Positions 51,541-60,665 of a stretch of DNA of 64,000 bases are shown here, piece after piece. Below the pieces are notes generated by a model, which was given only the letters and a program-made list of their open reading frames with translations, was not told the DNA's origin and searched no databases. The stretch comes from Burkholderia sp. Bp8992 (GTDB lineage: Bacteria; Pseudomonadota; Gammaproteobacteria; Burkholderiales; Burkholderiaceae). Location: the NCBI RefSeq assembly GCF_003853705.1, contig NZ_QTQI01000009.1, positions 124,001 through 188,000 of the forward strand, written 5' to 3'. The position numbers and the translations under genes are program-made. Each line of letters begins with the position of its first letter. Position 1 is the stretch's first letter.

Positions 51541-51687
51541 GACCCGCGTTAGCGCTTTAGCGCTTACGCGGGTCCCATGCTTTGCGGTCGACCCGCGTTA
51601 GCGCTTTAACGCTTACGCTGATCCCATGCTTCGCGGTCGACCCGCGTTAGCGCCTCAGCACTGACGCGAGCCCCATGCCCTGCAGCC
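51541..51687. repeat. Three tandem 49-bp hairpin repeats between exbD genes
   Basis: Copies are at 51541-51589, 51590-51638 and 51639-51687, each starting GACCCGCGTTAGCGC. In copy 1, ACCCGCGT and ACGCGGGT pair through a GCGC inner stem, giving a long near-perfect hairpin. The other copies are more degenerate. No protein is encoded. It resembles a short REP-type cluster and could stabilise or trim the operon mRNA. Confidence 0.85.
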
Positions 51688-51702
51688 GATCCGCTCGGGC
51701 GC

Positions 51703-52125
51703 CTAACCGCCGCGTGCCGGCGGCTCCGTAATGAACGACAGCTTCGCGATCCCCGCACGCTCGCACATCGTGACCACCCGGCCGATGAACTCGTAGCGTG
51801 TGTTCTGGTCGCCCCGCACGTGGACGCTCGGCTGCGGCTGCTGTTGCGACACGCCTTTCAGCTTTGCGAGCAGTGTCGGTGCGTCCACCAGCTGCTCGCC
51901 CCAGAAGAAATCGCCGTCGCGATTCACCGCGATCTCGATGCTTTTCGGCGTCGTCTGCAGCGGCTGCACCGTCTCCTTCGGCAGCTGAAGCTGGATCGTG
52001 TGCGTCACGACCGGAATCGTGATCAGGAAGATGATCAGCAACACCAGCATCACGTCGACGAGCGGCGTCGTGTTGATGTTGGCGATCACCTCGTCGCTAT
52101 CGTCCTGCCCGACGTTCATGGCCAT
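51703..52125 (-). CDS. exbD1: ExbD-type biopolymer transporter (first copy)
   Basis: A 140-aa ExbD/TolR protein. The membrane segment with its conserved Asp is NTTPLVDVMLVLLIIFLITI, followed by a periplasmic domain. It starts 20 bp after exbB. Confidence 0.93.
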   Translation of the reverse strand: MAMNVGQDDSDEVIANINTTPLVDVMLVLLIIFLITIPVVTHTIQLQLPKETVQPLQTTPKSIEIAVNRDGDFFWGEQLVDAPTLLAKLKGVSQQQPQPSVHVRGDQNTRYEFIGRVVTMCERAGIAKLSFITEPPARGG

Positions 52126-52145
52126 CGCGCGTCTCCGTCAGCCGG

Positions 52146-53039
52146 TCAGTTCGCGAGCGATGCCGCCGGCGATGCCGCACGCACCGGGCGCCGGTTGCCG
52201 GCCAGCAGCACCGTGTGCAGTTGCGCGCCGAAGTTGCGCACCCGCTCCATCACCGACTTGTTGCGCCGAACCAGGAAGTTGTAGCCGAGCACCGCCGGCA
52301 CTGCGACGGCAAGGCCGATCGCGGTCATGATGAGCGCCTCGCCCACCGGGCCTGCGACCTTGTCGATCGACGCCTGCCCCGCGATGCCGATCGCGGTCAG
52401 CGCGTGATAGATCCCCCAGACCGTGCCGAACAGCCCGACGAACGGGGCCGTCGACCCCACCGTGGCCAGAAACGCGAGCCCGTCCTGCATCCGGTTCGAC
52501 ACGTTCGTGATCGAGCGCTCGACCGATACGTCGATCCACGTGTTGCGGTCCACCGCTTCGAGCAGCGCGTCTTCGTGATGTTCGCCGGCTTCGATCGCGG
52601 TTTCGGCGATGAACCGGAACGGCGACGCCTCGTCGAGCAGCTTGGCGCCTTCGGCCAGCGACGGCGCGGTCCAGAGCTGCGCGTCGGCCAGTTTCGCGCG
52701 ACGATTCGCACGCAACTGCTCCAGGAACTTGGTGATCATGATGTACCAGCTTCCCATCGACATGATCACGAGCAGGATCAGCACGAAACGGGCGACGAAG
52801 TCGCCGTTCTTCCAGAGCGCGCCGAGCCCGTACGGATTCTCGACTGCGACCGACGTGGCCGGCGCGGGCGGCGGCGCCGGCTCGGCGGCGGCCGGTGCCG
52901 GAGCCGGCGCGGCCTGCGCCGACGTATCGGCCGCCCCGCTGGCCTGCGCGTGGGCGAGCTGCGGCGCAACGAACCCGTCGACCACGACGACGGACATCAA
53001 CATGCTTGCCGCCAGCGCGGCCAGTAAACGCTTCGTCAT
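52146..53039 (-). CDS. exbB: ExbB-type proton channel (MotA/TolQ/ExbB family)
   Basis: A 297-aa ExbB with a long N-terminus. A signal-like segment (MTKRLLAALAASMLMSVVVV) is followed by an Ala/Pro-rich stretch. The three-helix core then includes FVARFVLILLVIMSMGSWYI, VGSTAPFVGLFGTVWGIYHA and GEALIMTAIGLAVAVPAVL. It starts at ATG 53039; the longer frame upstream is not conserved in style. It energises TonB with ExbD. Confidence 0.93.
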   Translation of the reverse strand: MTKRLLAALAASMLMSVVVVDGFVAPQLAHAQASGAADTSAQAAPAPAPAAAEPAPPPAPATSVAVENPYGLGALWKNGDFVARFVLILLVIMSMGSWYIMITKFLEQLRANRRAKLADAQLWTAPSLAEGAKLLDEASPFRFIAETAIEAGEHHEDALLEAVDRNTWIDVSVERSITNVSNRMQDGLAFLATVGSTAPFVGLFGTVWGIYHALTAIGIAGQASIDKVAGPVGEALIMTAIGLAVAVPAVLGYNFLVRRNKSVMERVRNFGAQLHTVLLAGNRRPVRAASPAASLAN

Positions 53040-53125
53040 ACCCCACTCCAGTTCTTTCGTTGAACTTAATACACAAGTTCGAGACGGTTTTCCCCGACCC
53101 GGCTCGTGCCGGGCCGCCCACTGCA

Positions 53126-53824
53126 TCAATTCAGATTGAACGAGAACGGCACCTGGACCCGCACCGACTGGCCCTGAGCGACGCATTTGAACCGTTTCAC
53201 GGTGTTGAACGCGGCGCGATCGAGGATCGGATCCGCCGACTGTGCGACGCGCTCGTTCGTGATGTTCCCTTCCGCATCCACGACGAACTCGATCGTCACG
53301 TCACCCGTGATGTTGTTTTCCTGTGCTTCCTTCGGATACTGGATCGACGCGCGCAGCGTGTCCGAATTCGGGCAGACGACCCCGACGTCATGGCTGACCG
53401 GCTTGGCCGGTGCCGGAGGCGCCACCACCGGCGCCTGCACGGCCGGCGCAGAAGGCACCGGGGCCGACTGGTGCGTGATCGTGGCCTGCGGCGGCGCCTG
53501 CACCTGGACTTCCGGCGGCGGCACGAACGGCGGCGGCGGCGGCGCGAATTTCGGCGGCGGGAGTTTGACCACGGGCATCGGCGGTGGCGGCGGCGGCTTG
53601 ACCGGCTCGATGATGCGGGTTTCGATCGGATGCTGGATCACCTGCACGACTTTCGTCGCGAGGCCGTTGAGCAGTGCGTAGATCAGCACTGCATGCAGCA
53701 CCAGGACGATCCCGATGCCGCCGAACCGGCGCACCGGGTTCTGCTGCTTCTTGCCGAACTCTCTCGGACGCCCCAGCGTGGCCAGTCCGCTGTTCGAAGT
53801 AGCCAGATGTTCCTCGACTTTCAT
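53126..53824 (-). CDS. tonB: TonB energy transducer
   Basis: About 232 aa. One N-terminal membrane helix (IGIVLVLHAVLIYALLNGLA) is followed by a proline-rich periplasmic spacer (VKPPPPPPMPVVKLPPPKF). The TonB C-terminal fold contains QYPKEAQENNITGDVTIEFV. The start is taken as ATG 53824 (MKVEEHLATS); ATG 53833 is an alternative. It heads the operon tonB-exbB-exbD1-exbD2-TPR. Confidence 0.93.
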   Translation of the reverse strand: MKVEEHLATSNSGLATLGRPREFGKKQQNPVRRFGGIGIVLVLHAVLIYALLNGLATKVVQVIQHPIETRIIEPVKPPPPPPMPVVKLPPPKFAPPPPPFVPPPEVQVQAPPQATITHQSAPVPSAPAVQAPVVAPPAPAKPVSHDVGVVCPNSDTLRASIQYPKEAQENNITGDVTIEFVVDAEGNITNERVAQSADPILDRAAFNTVKRFKCVAQGQSVRVQVPFSFNLN

Positions 53825-54668
53825 GCCCACCATCCATCCCCCAAGCGATTCGCCCAGTTTCGGGTTGCGGCCGGCAGCGCAGCCAGGTCGGCATCGCCAC
53901 CGCATCATCCCGAAAATTTCATTTCAAATTCAATTAGCAATCCGAATTGAAAGAATCACATTCGAATTCCAATTAATTCTTTATCAAGGAATCGTTCCGG
54001 CCGGCGCGGCCCGGCTTTACACCGGTAAACCACGCGCCCGCACGGTCAGGCAATTGTTAGCTGAGCAGACGCCCCTCGTATTTCGTATGACGAATCGCCG
54101 ATCGTTACGCGGTGATGTCAATGGCGCCGTTCACTTGGGTGCAGAAGATAGCAAGGAAAAAATTTTGCCGTCAAACTTTATTTGATGCCCAAATACAAAG
54201 TTTGGAGGCTTTATTCAAATAATATTCCGGTAAGCACAAATCAAGTATTTATTATTCAAACGGTAATTGATTTGTATGGATATATCAAAATCCGGATATC
54301 AAACCCTTTTCGACATAAATATTCGCGTATTTCCTGCGCTGCACCAGAATGGTTGGTCCCGGAGACGACGGGCTGGCGCGTCGCGTCATCTCGGCAACGC
54401 CGGCATCCGTCGTTCGACGTCCCTCTTCACCTGCTCGGAACGCGGCCGGCGTCACATGCCGCGAGACGCCGGCGGCACGATCCGGTCTCGTAAATATAAA
54501 TAGGAATCCGATACAACTAGAATGAGATGACGATCTATCGAATCATCACGAAACAACTTCGCACATCAAATTAACATTCCGGGAAAACGCGTCCGAAAGG
54601 CACACGCCCCCCTCCTCGGCGCGCACGCATGCGCGCCGCCCTCGCGTGTCACCGCATGCGCCGTCTCG
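53825..54668. other. AT-rich intergenic island upstream of tonB
   Basis: About 840 bp without a convincing gene. The part from about 53910 to 54320 is strikingly AT-rich for this chromosome (runs such as ATTCGAATTCCAATTAATTC). It should hold the tonB promoter. Short frames such as 54182-54493 lack ribosome sites and protein-like composition. The rest is GC-typical and holds nothing I recognise. Confidence 0.5.
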
Positions 54669-55157
54669 TCAGGACAGCATCATCCCCTGCATCTTGTGCG
54701 AGAAATGCGCGCGCTCCGCCGTCTCCATCAGCATCAGGAATTCGTCCTGCATCATGTGGATCAGCGCTTCGTGGTCGCCGGCCTCGAAATAGACTTCCGG
54801 CTGCTGCGCGAGACGTTCCTCGAGGAAGGTCTTCATCCCGTACGCCATGCAGACCGGCGGCAGCGCGCCCATGTCGCAATCCTTGAACAGCTCGCGCAAC
54901 TCGACCTCCCGGGCGAGCACGAGATGGCGTCCCGTCTTCACCCAGAGATCCGACAGGCGCACCGCGTGCGTCGTCGGCAATACGGCGGCGACGTAGCCCT
55001 CGTCGTCCTCGAGGAGCACGGTTTTCGCGAGGCGATCGCCGGGAATATGCGCGGCGGCGGCCGTCTCCATGCTCGTATGGCTATAGGGGTGGTACACGAC
55101 TTCGTACCGCGATGACTTCTGGCGCAGGCAATCCTGCAGGGTGGCGGATACAGGCAT
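54669..55157 (-). CDS. YbaK/ProX-type aminoacyl-tRNA deacylase
   Basis: A 162-aa YbaK/EbsC-family protein, which hydrolyses mischarged tRNA. It contains SSRYEVVYHPYSHTSMETAA and LAKTVLLEDDEGYVAAVLPT. LPPVCMAYGMKTFLEE lies in the C-terminal half. The start is ATG 55157. Confidence 0.85.
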   Translation of the reverse strand: MPVSATLQDCLRQKSSRYEVVYHPYSHTSMETAAAAHIPGDRLAKTVLLEDDEGYVAAVLPTTHAVRLSDLWVKTGRHLVLAREVELRELFKDCDMGALPPVCMAYGMKTFLEERLAQQPEVYFEAGDHEALIHMMQDEFLMLMETAERAHFSHKMQGMMLS

Positions 55158-55616
55158 GGCACACCTCGTCTGGGCGAATCGGGCGAACGGCGTTCGCACC
55201 GGATTCGTTCAGCATAGGTCGCATTCCGGCCAATGGAAACGCCGTCGCGCAGCGACCGTCCGGACGGCCCGACGCGCGGTTCCGGTCCTTTTTCGCGCGG
55301 CCCGCGCGCCGAAGCCGGCATGTGAAATCCGGGCCCGGAATACGCTTCGCAGACCCTCTTTTCCTGTAGACGAACCCGGGCAGTGCATATGGCGGGCGCG
55401 GCCGCGCGTATCGATCCGCAGGCGCTGCAAAGCCGGACCGTTAGTTGCGTTTACGAGAAGACGCCAACGGAAAGCGCGCGTGTGCGCTCCATTCCGCAGG
55501 CACGCGAAAGGCCGCCTTGGCGCCGCCCGAACCGCGCCACCAAGGCGCCGCACACTGCCCTATACTGAGTCGGCCGCACGCGAACCGGCGGCACCCACCG
55601 ACTCCGGGAGCGACAC
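55158..55616. other. Intergenic region between divergent YbaK-type gene and yciI
   Basis: About 460 bp, GC-rich, with short open frames but no ribosome sites or protein-like patterns. It should hold both divergent promoters. I see no RNA gene. Confidence 0.4.
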
Positions 55617-55904
55617 ATGCATTACCAGTTGATCTACGAACTCGTCGACGATTACCTGACGCGACGGGAACCGTTCCGTGCGCAGCATCTCGCGCTCGCG
55701 CAGGCCGCGACCGAGCGCGGCGAACTCGTGCTCGCCGGCGCGCTGGCCGATCCGGCCGACCAGGCCGTGCTCGTGTTCGAAGGCGATTCGCCGGAAGCGG
55801 CCGAATCGTTCGCGCGCGCCGATCCGTACGTGCAGAACGGCCTCGTGAAATCGTGGCGCGTGCGGCCGTGGCGCGTCGTGATCGGCAAGCACGCGCCAGG
55901 CTAG
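55617..55904 (+). CDS. YciI-like protein
   Basis: A 95-aa ferredoxin-like YciI-family protein. It contains YLTRREPFRAQHLALAQAAT and the DPYVQNGLVKSWRVRPWRVV end, typical of the family. The histidine in the AQHL segment and the following acidic positions fit the proposed active site. Cellular role unknown. Confidence 0.88.
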   Translation: MHYQLIYELVDDYLTRREPFRAQHLALAQAATERGELVLAGALADPADQAVLVFEGDSPEAAESFARADPYVQNGLVKSWRVRPWRVVIGKHAPG

Positions 55905-55917
55905 GCGCGCGGGATGT

Positions 55918-56895
55918 CTACAGCCACCCTGCCCGCTTGAAACGCCACCACAGCGCGAAGTCGGCCACGACCATCACCGCGATGCAGCCGTAGAAGCCGT
56001 ACTTCAGGTGCAGTTCGGGCATGTTCGCGAAGTTCATCCCGTAGATGCCGGCGATCATCGTCGGTATCGCGAACAGCGCGGCGAACGAGCCGAGCCGCTT
56101 CGTCACTTCGCTCTCCGCGAGCGAAATCATCCCGAGGTTGACCTGGATCGCCGTGACGACCATCTCGCGGCGCCCTTCGATCGTCTTCACGATCCGCTGC
56201 AGATGGTCGTACACGTCGCGAAAATATGCGGCCATGCCGCTGCAGACCTGCGGCACGCGCCCGCCGGTGAGCTTCGCGAGCGGCTCCATCAGCGGCGCCG
56301 TATGCTGGTACAGCAACACGAGCCGGCGTTTCAGCGAATAGAGATCCTCGATGATCGCGCGCGACGACGCGGGCGTCGCCTTCGCGAAGATGCGGTCCTC
56401 GAGTTCCTCGAGCTCGGTGCCGAGCGTTTCGAGGATCGGAAAATAGCGGTCGACGACCTGATCCATCAGCGCATAGAACACGAACGCCGATCCTTCCTGC
56501 AGCAGATGCGGCTCGCGCTCGCAGCGCTTGCGCACTTCGCGGAAATCCTGCTCGGTATGGTTGCGGATCGACAGCACGTAGTTCGGGCCGACGAACACGT
56601 TCAGTTCGCCGACCTTGAATTCGCCGTCCTCGTCGAGCTCGACCGTATGCAGCACGGCGAACAGCGAATCGCCGTATTCCTCGATCTTCGGCCGCTGATG
56701 CCCTTTGCGGGCATCCTCGAGCGCGAGTTCGTGCAGACCGAACTCCTCGCCCATCAGGTCGATTTCGTCGGGCGTCGGATCCTTCAGCGCGACCCACACG
56801 AAGCATTCGGGCTTCGACACGTAGTCGCTGATGGCATCGATATCGATGTCGGCCAGCTTGCGGCCGTCCTGGTATGCAGCGCAGTTGATCAGCAT
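55918..56895 (-). CDS. corA: CorA-type magnesium/cobalt transporter
   Basis: A 325-aa CorA. The long cytoplasmic N-terminal domain is followed by two C-terminal membrane helices. The selectivity motif GMNF lies after the first helix (IPTMIAGIYGMNFANMPEL). It converges with yciI with 13 bp between stops. Confidence 0.94.
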   Translation of the reverse strand: MLINCAAYQDGRKLADIDIDAISDYVSKPECFVWVALKDPTPDEIDLMGEEFGLHELALEDARKGHQRPKIEEYGDSLFAVLHTVELDEDGEFKVGELNVFVGPNYVLSIRNHTEQDFREVRKRCEREPHLLQEGSAFVFYALMDQVVDRYFPILETLGTELEELEDRIFAKATPASSRAIIEDLYSLKRRLVLLYQHTAPLMEPLAKLTGGRVPQVCSGMAAYFRDVYDHLQRIVKTIEGRREMVVTAIQVNLGMISLAESEVTKRLGSFAALFAIPTMIAGIYGMNFANMPELHLKYGFYGCIAVMVVADFALWWRFKRAGWL

Positions 56896-57095
56896 GTTGT
56901 CCGTGATGTTGCGGTTTGCGCATCAGTTTACCGCTTTGCTGCGCGGACGGCCCGGCTTGCACGGCACGCCGTTATTGGTCATGATCGGGCTGCGTGCGCC
57001 GCAGCACGCGCACCGCGGTACGTCGACAGGCCCGCGGCACCTGCGTTGCGCGATGCACAACGCCCGCGCGATCCAACCGTCAAGGAGGCAGACCT

Positions 57096-57242
57096 ATGTG
57101 GTATTTCTCGTGGATACTCGGCATCGGCGTGGCGCTCGGCTTCGGCATCATCAACGCGATGTGGCTGGAAGCGGAGGTATTCTCGCGCGGCGACAAGCGC
57201 AACGACACGTCGAGCCCGCGGCCGGGAGGCAAGGCTTCGTGA
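57096..57242 (+). CDS. cydX: CydX, small subunit of cytochrome bd oxidase
   Basis: A 48-aa single-pass membrane protein, MWYFSWILGIGVALGFGIIN followed by AMWLEAE, the CydX signature. CydX stabilises the haem sites of CydAB. The ribosome site AAGGAGG is ideal. cydA and cydB are not in the window, neither upstream (corA) nor downstream. The stop overlaps the start of the next gene (GTGA). Confidence 0.9.
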   Translation: MWYFSWILGIGVALGFGIINAMWLEAEVFSRGDKRNDTSSPRPGGKAS

Positions 57243-57856
57243 CGCACCTGGTGTTCTTTTGCGGTCACGCCGGCACCGGCAAGACCACGCTCGCGAAGCG
57301 GCTCATCGGGCCGCTGATGCGCGCGACCGGCGAAGCGTTCTGCCTGCTCGACAAGGACACGCTGTACGGCCGCTACAGCGCGGCCGCGATGGGCGCGCTC
57401 ACGGAAGATCCGAACGATCGCGACAGCCCGCTCTACCTGAAACACCTGCGCGATCCCGAATACCAGGGCCTGCTCGATACGGCCCGTGAAAATCTCGCGC
57501 TCGGCATCGGCGCGATCGTCGTCGGCCCGCTGTCGCGCGAAGTGCGCGACCGGCGCATCCTCGACCGCGCATGGCTCGGCATCGCACCCGACGTCGCGCT
57601 GACGGTCGTCTGGGTCCACACGTCGGAAGACGTCGCACATGCGCGGATCGTCGCACGCGGCAACCCGAACGATGCGTACAAGCTCGCGCATTGGGACGAA
57701 TACCGGCAGCGCCGCTTCGTGCCGACCGGCCGTGAATGCGACGGCATCGTGATGTTCGACAACACAGCGCCGTCCGACGCGGACGTCGACGCGCTGCTGT
57801 ACCGCATCGTGCCGCCCCCCCAACCCGCGACGATCGTCCCGCCGCTGCCGGCCTGA
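57239..57856 (+). CDS. Small P-loop kinase-like ATPase
   Basis: A 205-aa P-loop protein with Walker A FFCGHAGTGKTTLAKR near residue 6 and a kinase-like lid. It starts at GTG 57239, overlapping the cydX stop, so the two are coupled. Such AAA/zeta-like kinases act on small metabolites or nucleotides, but the substrate cannot be told. It ends shortly before a terminator. Confidence 0.75.
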   Translation: MTHLVFFCGHAGTGKTTLAKRLIGPLMRATGEAFCLLDKDTLYGRYSAAAMGALTEDPNDRDSPLYLKHLRDPEYQGLLDTARENLALGIGAIVVGPLSREVRDRRILDRAWLGIAPDVALTVVWVHTSEDVAHARIVARGNPNDAYKLAHWDEYRQRRFVPTGRECDGIVMFDNTAPSDADVDALLYRIVPPPQPATIVPPLPA

Positions 57857-57895
57857 GCGCGCCGCCCGCCGCCGCCCCGCTTTCTGCTTTCCCCC

Positions 57896-57934
57896 AAAAA
57901 AACAACGCCGGAAGCGCTGCTGCGCTCCCGGCGT
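57896..57934 (-). terminator. Terminator of the saccharopine-dehydrogenase-like gene
   Basis: A 13-bp imperfect stem (CGCCGG/CCGGCG plus AGCGC/GCGCT) at 57905-57934. Seven T follow on the minus strand. Confidence 0.85.
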
Positions 57935-57967
57935 CGTACGGCCCTCGTGCCAGAGGCTGGCGGTCGG

Positions 57968-59068
57968 TCAGGCGACCGCGTGCACGCGCTCCATCGTGCC
58001 GCCTTCGTACAGCTTGCCGAAGCGGTTCGACAGGAACGCCTTCAGCGACACCTTTTCCTGCGGGATGAAACCGCTCTGCGGCAGCTTCTTCTCGCGGAAC
58101 AGATCCAGCACCGCGCACATCGCGCCGGCCGTCGTGATCTGGATCGCGCTCATGTGCATCCCGCACACGTCCTTCGCGAAGATCTTGCGCGTGAACACGT
58201 CCTGCACGAGCTGGCCGTCCTTCACGCCCGTCACCGTGACGAACACGAGCACGACGTCCTGCTTCGTCGACGGCACCGCGCGGCGCATGATCGACTTCAG
58301 CGTGTCGCGATCGGTCGACAGGCGCAGGTCTTCCAGCAGGAACTGGACGAGCTCGCGGTGGCCTGGATAGCGCACCGACTTGTAGTCGAGCGTCTCGACC
58401 TTGCCCGACAGCGTCTCGCACAGCGTGCCGAGGCCGCCGGACGTGTTGAACGCTTCGTATTCGGTGCCGTCCAGCGAGAAGTGCTCGAGGCCTTCGAGCG
58501 GCTGCACCCACTGCTTGCGGCCGTCGCGGATCGCTTCGCACGGCTGGCAGTATTCGTTGATCAGGCCGTCGACGCTCCACGTCAGGTTGTACTTCAGCGC
58601 GTTGGTCGGATACTCGGGCAGCGCGCCGACGCGCATCTTCACGTCGCGCACTTCGCTGAAGCCGTTCACGAGTTCGTGAGCGGCGATGCCGATGAAGCCC
58701 GGCGCGAGGCCGCACTGCGGCATGAACGCGCGGTCGGAGCCGTCGGCCAGTTCGCGGATCGCGTGGGTCGCGCGCACGTCTTCGGTCAGGTCGAAGTAAT
58801 GGACGCCGGCAGCCTTCGCGGCGGCGGCGACGTTGACTGCGAGGTAGTACGGCAGCGCGTTGACGAGCGCATCGAAGCCCTTCACCGCTTCGCGAATCGC
58901 ATTCGCGTCGGCCGAATCGACCCGTTGCGTCGCGATGCCTTCGCGCGACAGCTTCGCAAGCGCATCCGCGTCGCGGTCGAACGCAACGACTTCGTAGTCG
59001 CCCGTTTCACGCAGCATGTGAGCAATGGTGTGGCCGATCAGACCTGCGCCGACGATGGCGATTTTCAT
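57968..59068 (-). CDS. Saccharopine dehydrogenase-like oxidoreductase
   Basis: A 366-aa protein with an N-terminal Rossmann fold (GAGLIGHTIAHMLRETGDYE) and the saccharopine-dehydrogenase C-terminal domain. QCGLAPGFIGIAAHELVNGF and the final CGMHMSAIQITTAGAMCAVL are typical. Lysine dehydrogenase or a related amino-acid oxidoreductase are the likely functions. It starts at ATG 59068; the in-frame extension to 59203 is not coding. Confidence 0.85.
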   Translation of the reverse strand: MKIAIVGAGLIGHTIAHMLRETGDYEVVAFDRDADALAKLSREGIATQRVDSADANAIREAVKGFDALVNALPYYLAVNVAAAAKAAGVHYFDLTEDVRATHAIRELADGSDRAFMPQCGLAPGFIGIAAHELVNGFSEVRDVKMRVGALPEYPTNALKYNLTWSVDGLINEYCQPCEAIRDGRKQWVQPLEGLEHFSLDGTEYEAFNTSGGLGTLCETLSGKVETLDYKSVRYPGHRELVQFLLEDLRLSTDRDTLKSIMRRAVPSTKQDVVLVFVTVTGVKDGQLVQDVFTRKIFAKDVCGMHMSAIQITTAGAMCAVLDLFREKKLPQSGFIPQEKVSLKAFLSNRFGKLYEGGTMERVHAVA

Positions 59069-59315
59069 GCGCTTATCTCCTGATGATGGGTTGGTGTTGT
59101 GAACGGCGTTGAGCCATGAACACAGTTTAGGGACGCTCAAAATCAGTTCCAAGACGAAGAATGATGCGAAACGACCGATAATTTCGACGTTATGACGACA
59201 CATTTCGCCGAAACGTCGAAACGAGGGTTTTTCACCCGCTGCGGCCTGCTATGGCTGGCCTAAGTTTCGCGATTCAGACTGCATGCCGGTCACCCGATTT
59301 CCATGGAGGCATCGC

Positions 59316-60098
59316 ATGCAATCCCTGCCCGTCAACCGCGCGTCGCACTGGCTGAACAAGGTGCCCGACGTCGCCCTGTCGTTCTGGATCATCAAGATCA
59401 TGTCGACCACGGTCGGCGAAACCGGCGCGGACTTTCTCGCGGTCAACGCGGGACTCGGCCAGACCGTCACGCGCGTCGCGATGGCGTCGCTGCTCGCGAT
59501 CGCGCTGTGGCTGCAGTTGCGCACGCGTCGCTACGTGCCGTGGATCTACTGGCTCACGGTGGTGCTCGTCAGCATCGTCGGCACGCAGATCACCGACCTG
59601 CTCACCGACGGCCTGAACGTCAGCCTCTACGCGAGCACCGCCGCGTTTGCCGTCGCGCTCGCTGCGATCTTCTTCGTCTGGCATCGCGTCGAAGGCACGC
59701 TGTCGATCGACACGATCGTCACGCCGCGGCGCGAGCTGTTCTACTGGGCCGCGATCCTCTGCACGTTCGCGCTCGGCACCGCCGCCGGCGATCTCGCGAC
59801 CGAGGCGCTCGGGCTCGGCTTCACCGTCGGTGCGCTTGCCTTCGGCGCGTTGATCGCGGCCGTGTTCGCCATGTGGCGGTTCGGCGCGAACGCGGTGCTG
59901 GCGTTCTGGATCGCGTACATCCTGACACGTCCGTTCGGCGCGTCGCTCGGCGATCTGCTCACGCAGGCCCGCGCGTACGGCGGGCTCGGTTTCGGCGCCG
60001 CGTGGACGAGCCTGCTGTTCCTGACCGTGATCGTGCTGCTCGTCGCCGTCGCGCAATTCGGCAGCGGCGCGCAGACGCGTGCCGGCGCCGCCGATTGA
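59316..60098 (+). CDS. COG4705-type integral membrane protein
   Basis: A 260-aa polytopic membrane protein with about eight hydrophobic segments. The two halves look related: NKVPDVALSFWIIKIMSTTV with TGADF in the first, and FYWAAILCTFALGTAAGDLA in the second. The family has no firm function. It precedes a lipoprotein and a two-component pair in the same direction. Confidence 0.75.
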   Translation: MQSLPVNRASHWLNKVPDVALSFWIIKIMSTTVGETGADFLAVNAGLGQTVTRVAMASLLAIALWLQLRTRRYVPWIYWLTVVLVSIVGTQITDLLTDGLNVSLYASTAAFAVALAAIFFVWHRVEGTLSIDTIVTPRRELFYWAAILCTFALGTAAGDLATEALGLGFTVGALAFGALIAAVFAMWRFGANAVLAFWIAYILTRPFGASLGDLLTQARAYGGLGFGAAWTSLLFLTVIVLLVAVAQFGSGAQTRAGAAD

Positions 60099-60135
60099 CA
60101 CCCCCTATTTCCCTTCATCGCATCGAGGACATCCC

Positions 60136-60573
60136 ATGACCATCCCGAATTCCGTTTCCCGTCTCGTCATGACCGCAGCCGCGATGGCCGTGCTCGGCAC
60201 CGCCGCCGGCTGCTCGAAGCAGGATGCGAGCGCATCGACCGCGGTACCCGCCGCGGCCGCCGCGTCGTCCGCAGCACCGCGCGCCTCGAAGCTCGGCGAC
60301 CTGTCGCAATTCCGCACGATCGCCGCCGACGTGAACACGCTCGTCGCCAAGGGCGACCTGCCCGGCGCGAAAACCCGCATCAAGGATCTGGAGATCGCGT
60401 GGGATTCGGCCGAGGCCGGCCTCAAGCCGCGCGCTGCCTCCGACTGGCACATGGTCGACCAGGAGATCGACCGCGCCCTCTCCGCGTTGCGCGCCGACCA
60501 TCCGACCCAGGCCGATTCGGCCGCCGCGATGAAGAGCCTGCTCGCGGCCTTCGACCGGTTCGGCGGCAAGTAA
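60136..60573 (+). CDS. Small lipoprotein
   Basis: A 145-aa predicted lipoprotein: signal MTIPNSVSRLVMTAAAMAVL and lipobox GTAAGC. A low-complexity Ala/Ser stretch follows, then a helical domain (SQFRTIAADVNTLVAKGDLP, then RIKDLEIAWDSAEAGLKPRA). Probably senses or binds something for the adjacent two-component system; this is inference. Confidence 0.75.
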   Translation: MTIPNSVSRLVMTAAAMAVLGTAAGCSKQDASASTAVPAAAAASSAAPRASKLGDLSQFRTIAADVNTLVAKGDLPGAKTRIKDLEIAWDSAEAGLKPRAASDWHMVDQEIDRALSALRADHPTQADSAAAMKSLLAAFDRFGGK

Positions 60574-60665
60574 GCGCGGATCGGCGATGCGCCGGGCGCG
60601 CCGCACGTGACGGGCGCGCGGGAATCGCATACGCTGGCGGCGATCGCGCAGCACGGAGAACACGC

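Noticed and set aside
54182-54493. A 103-aa frame in the AT-rich island
   Set aside because: No ribosome site, no domain, and the second half reads like non-coding GC-rich sequence.
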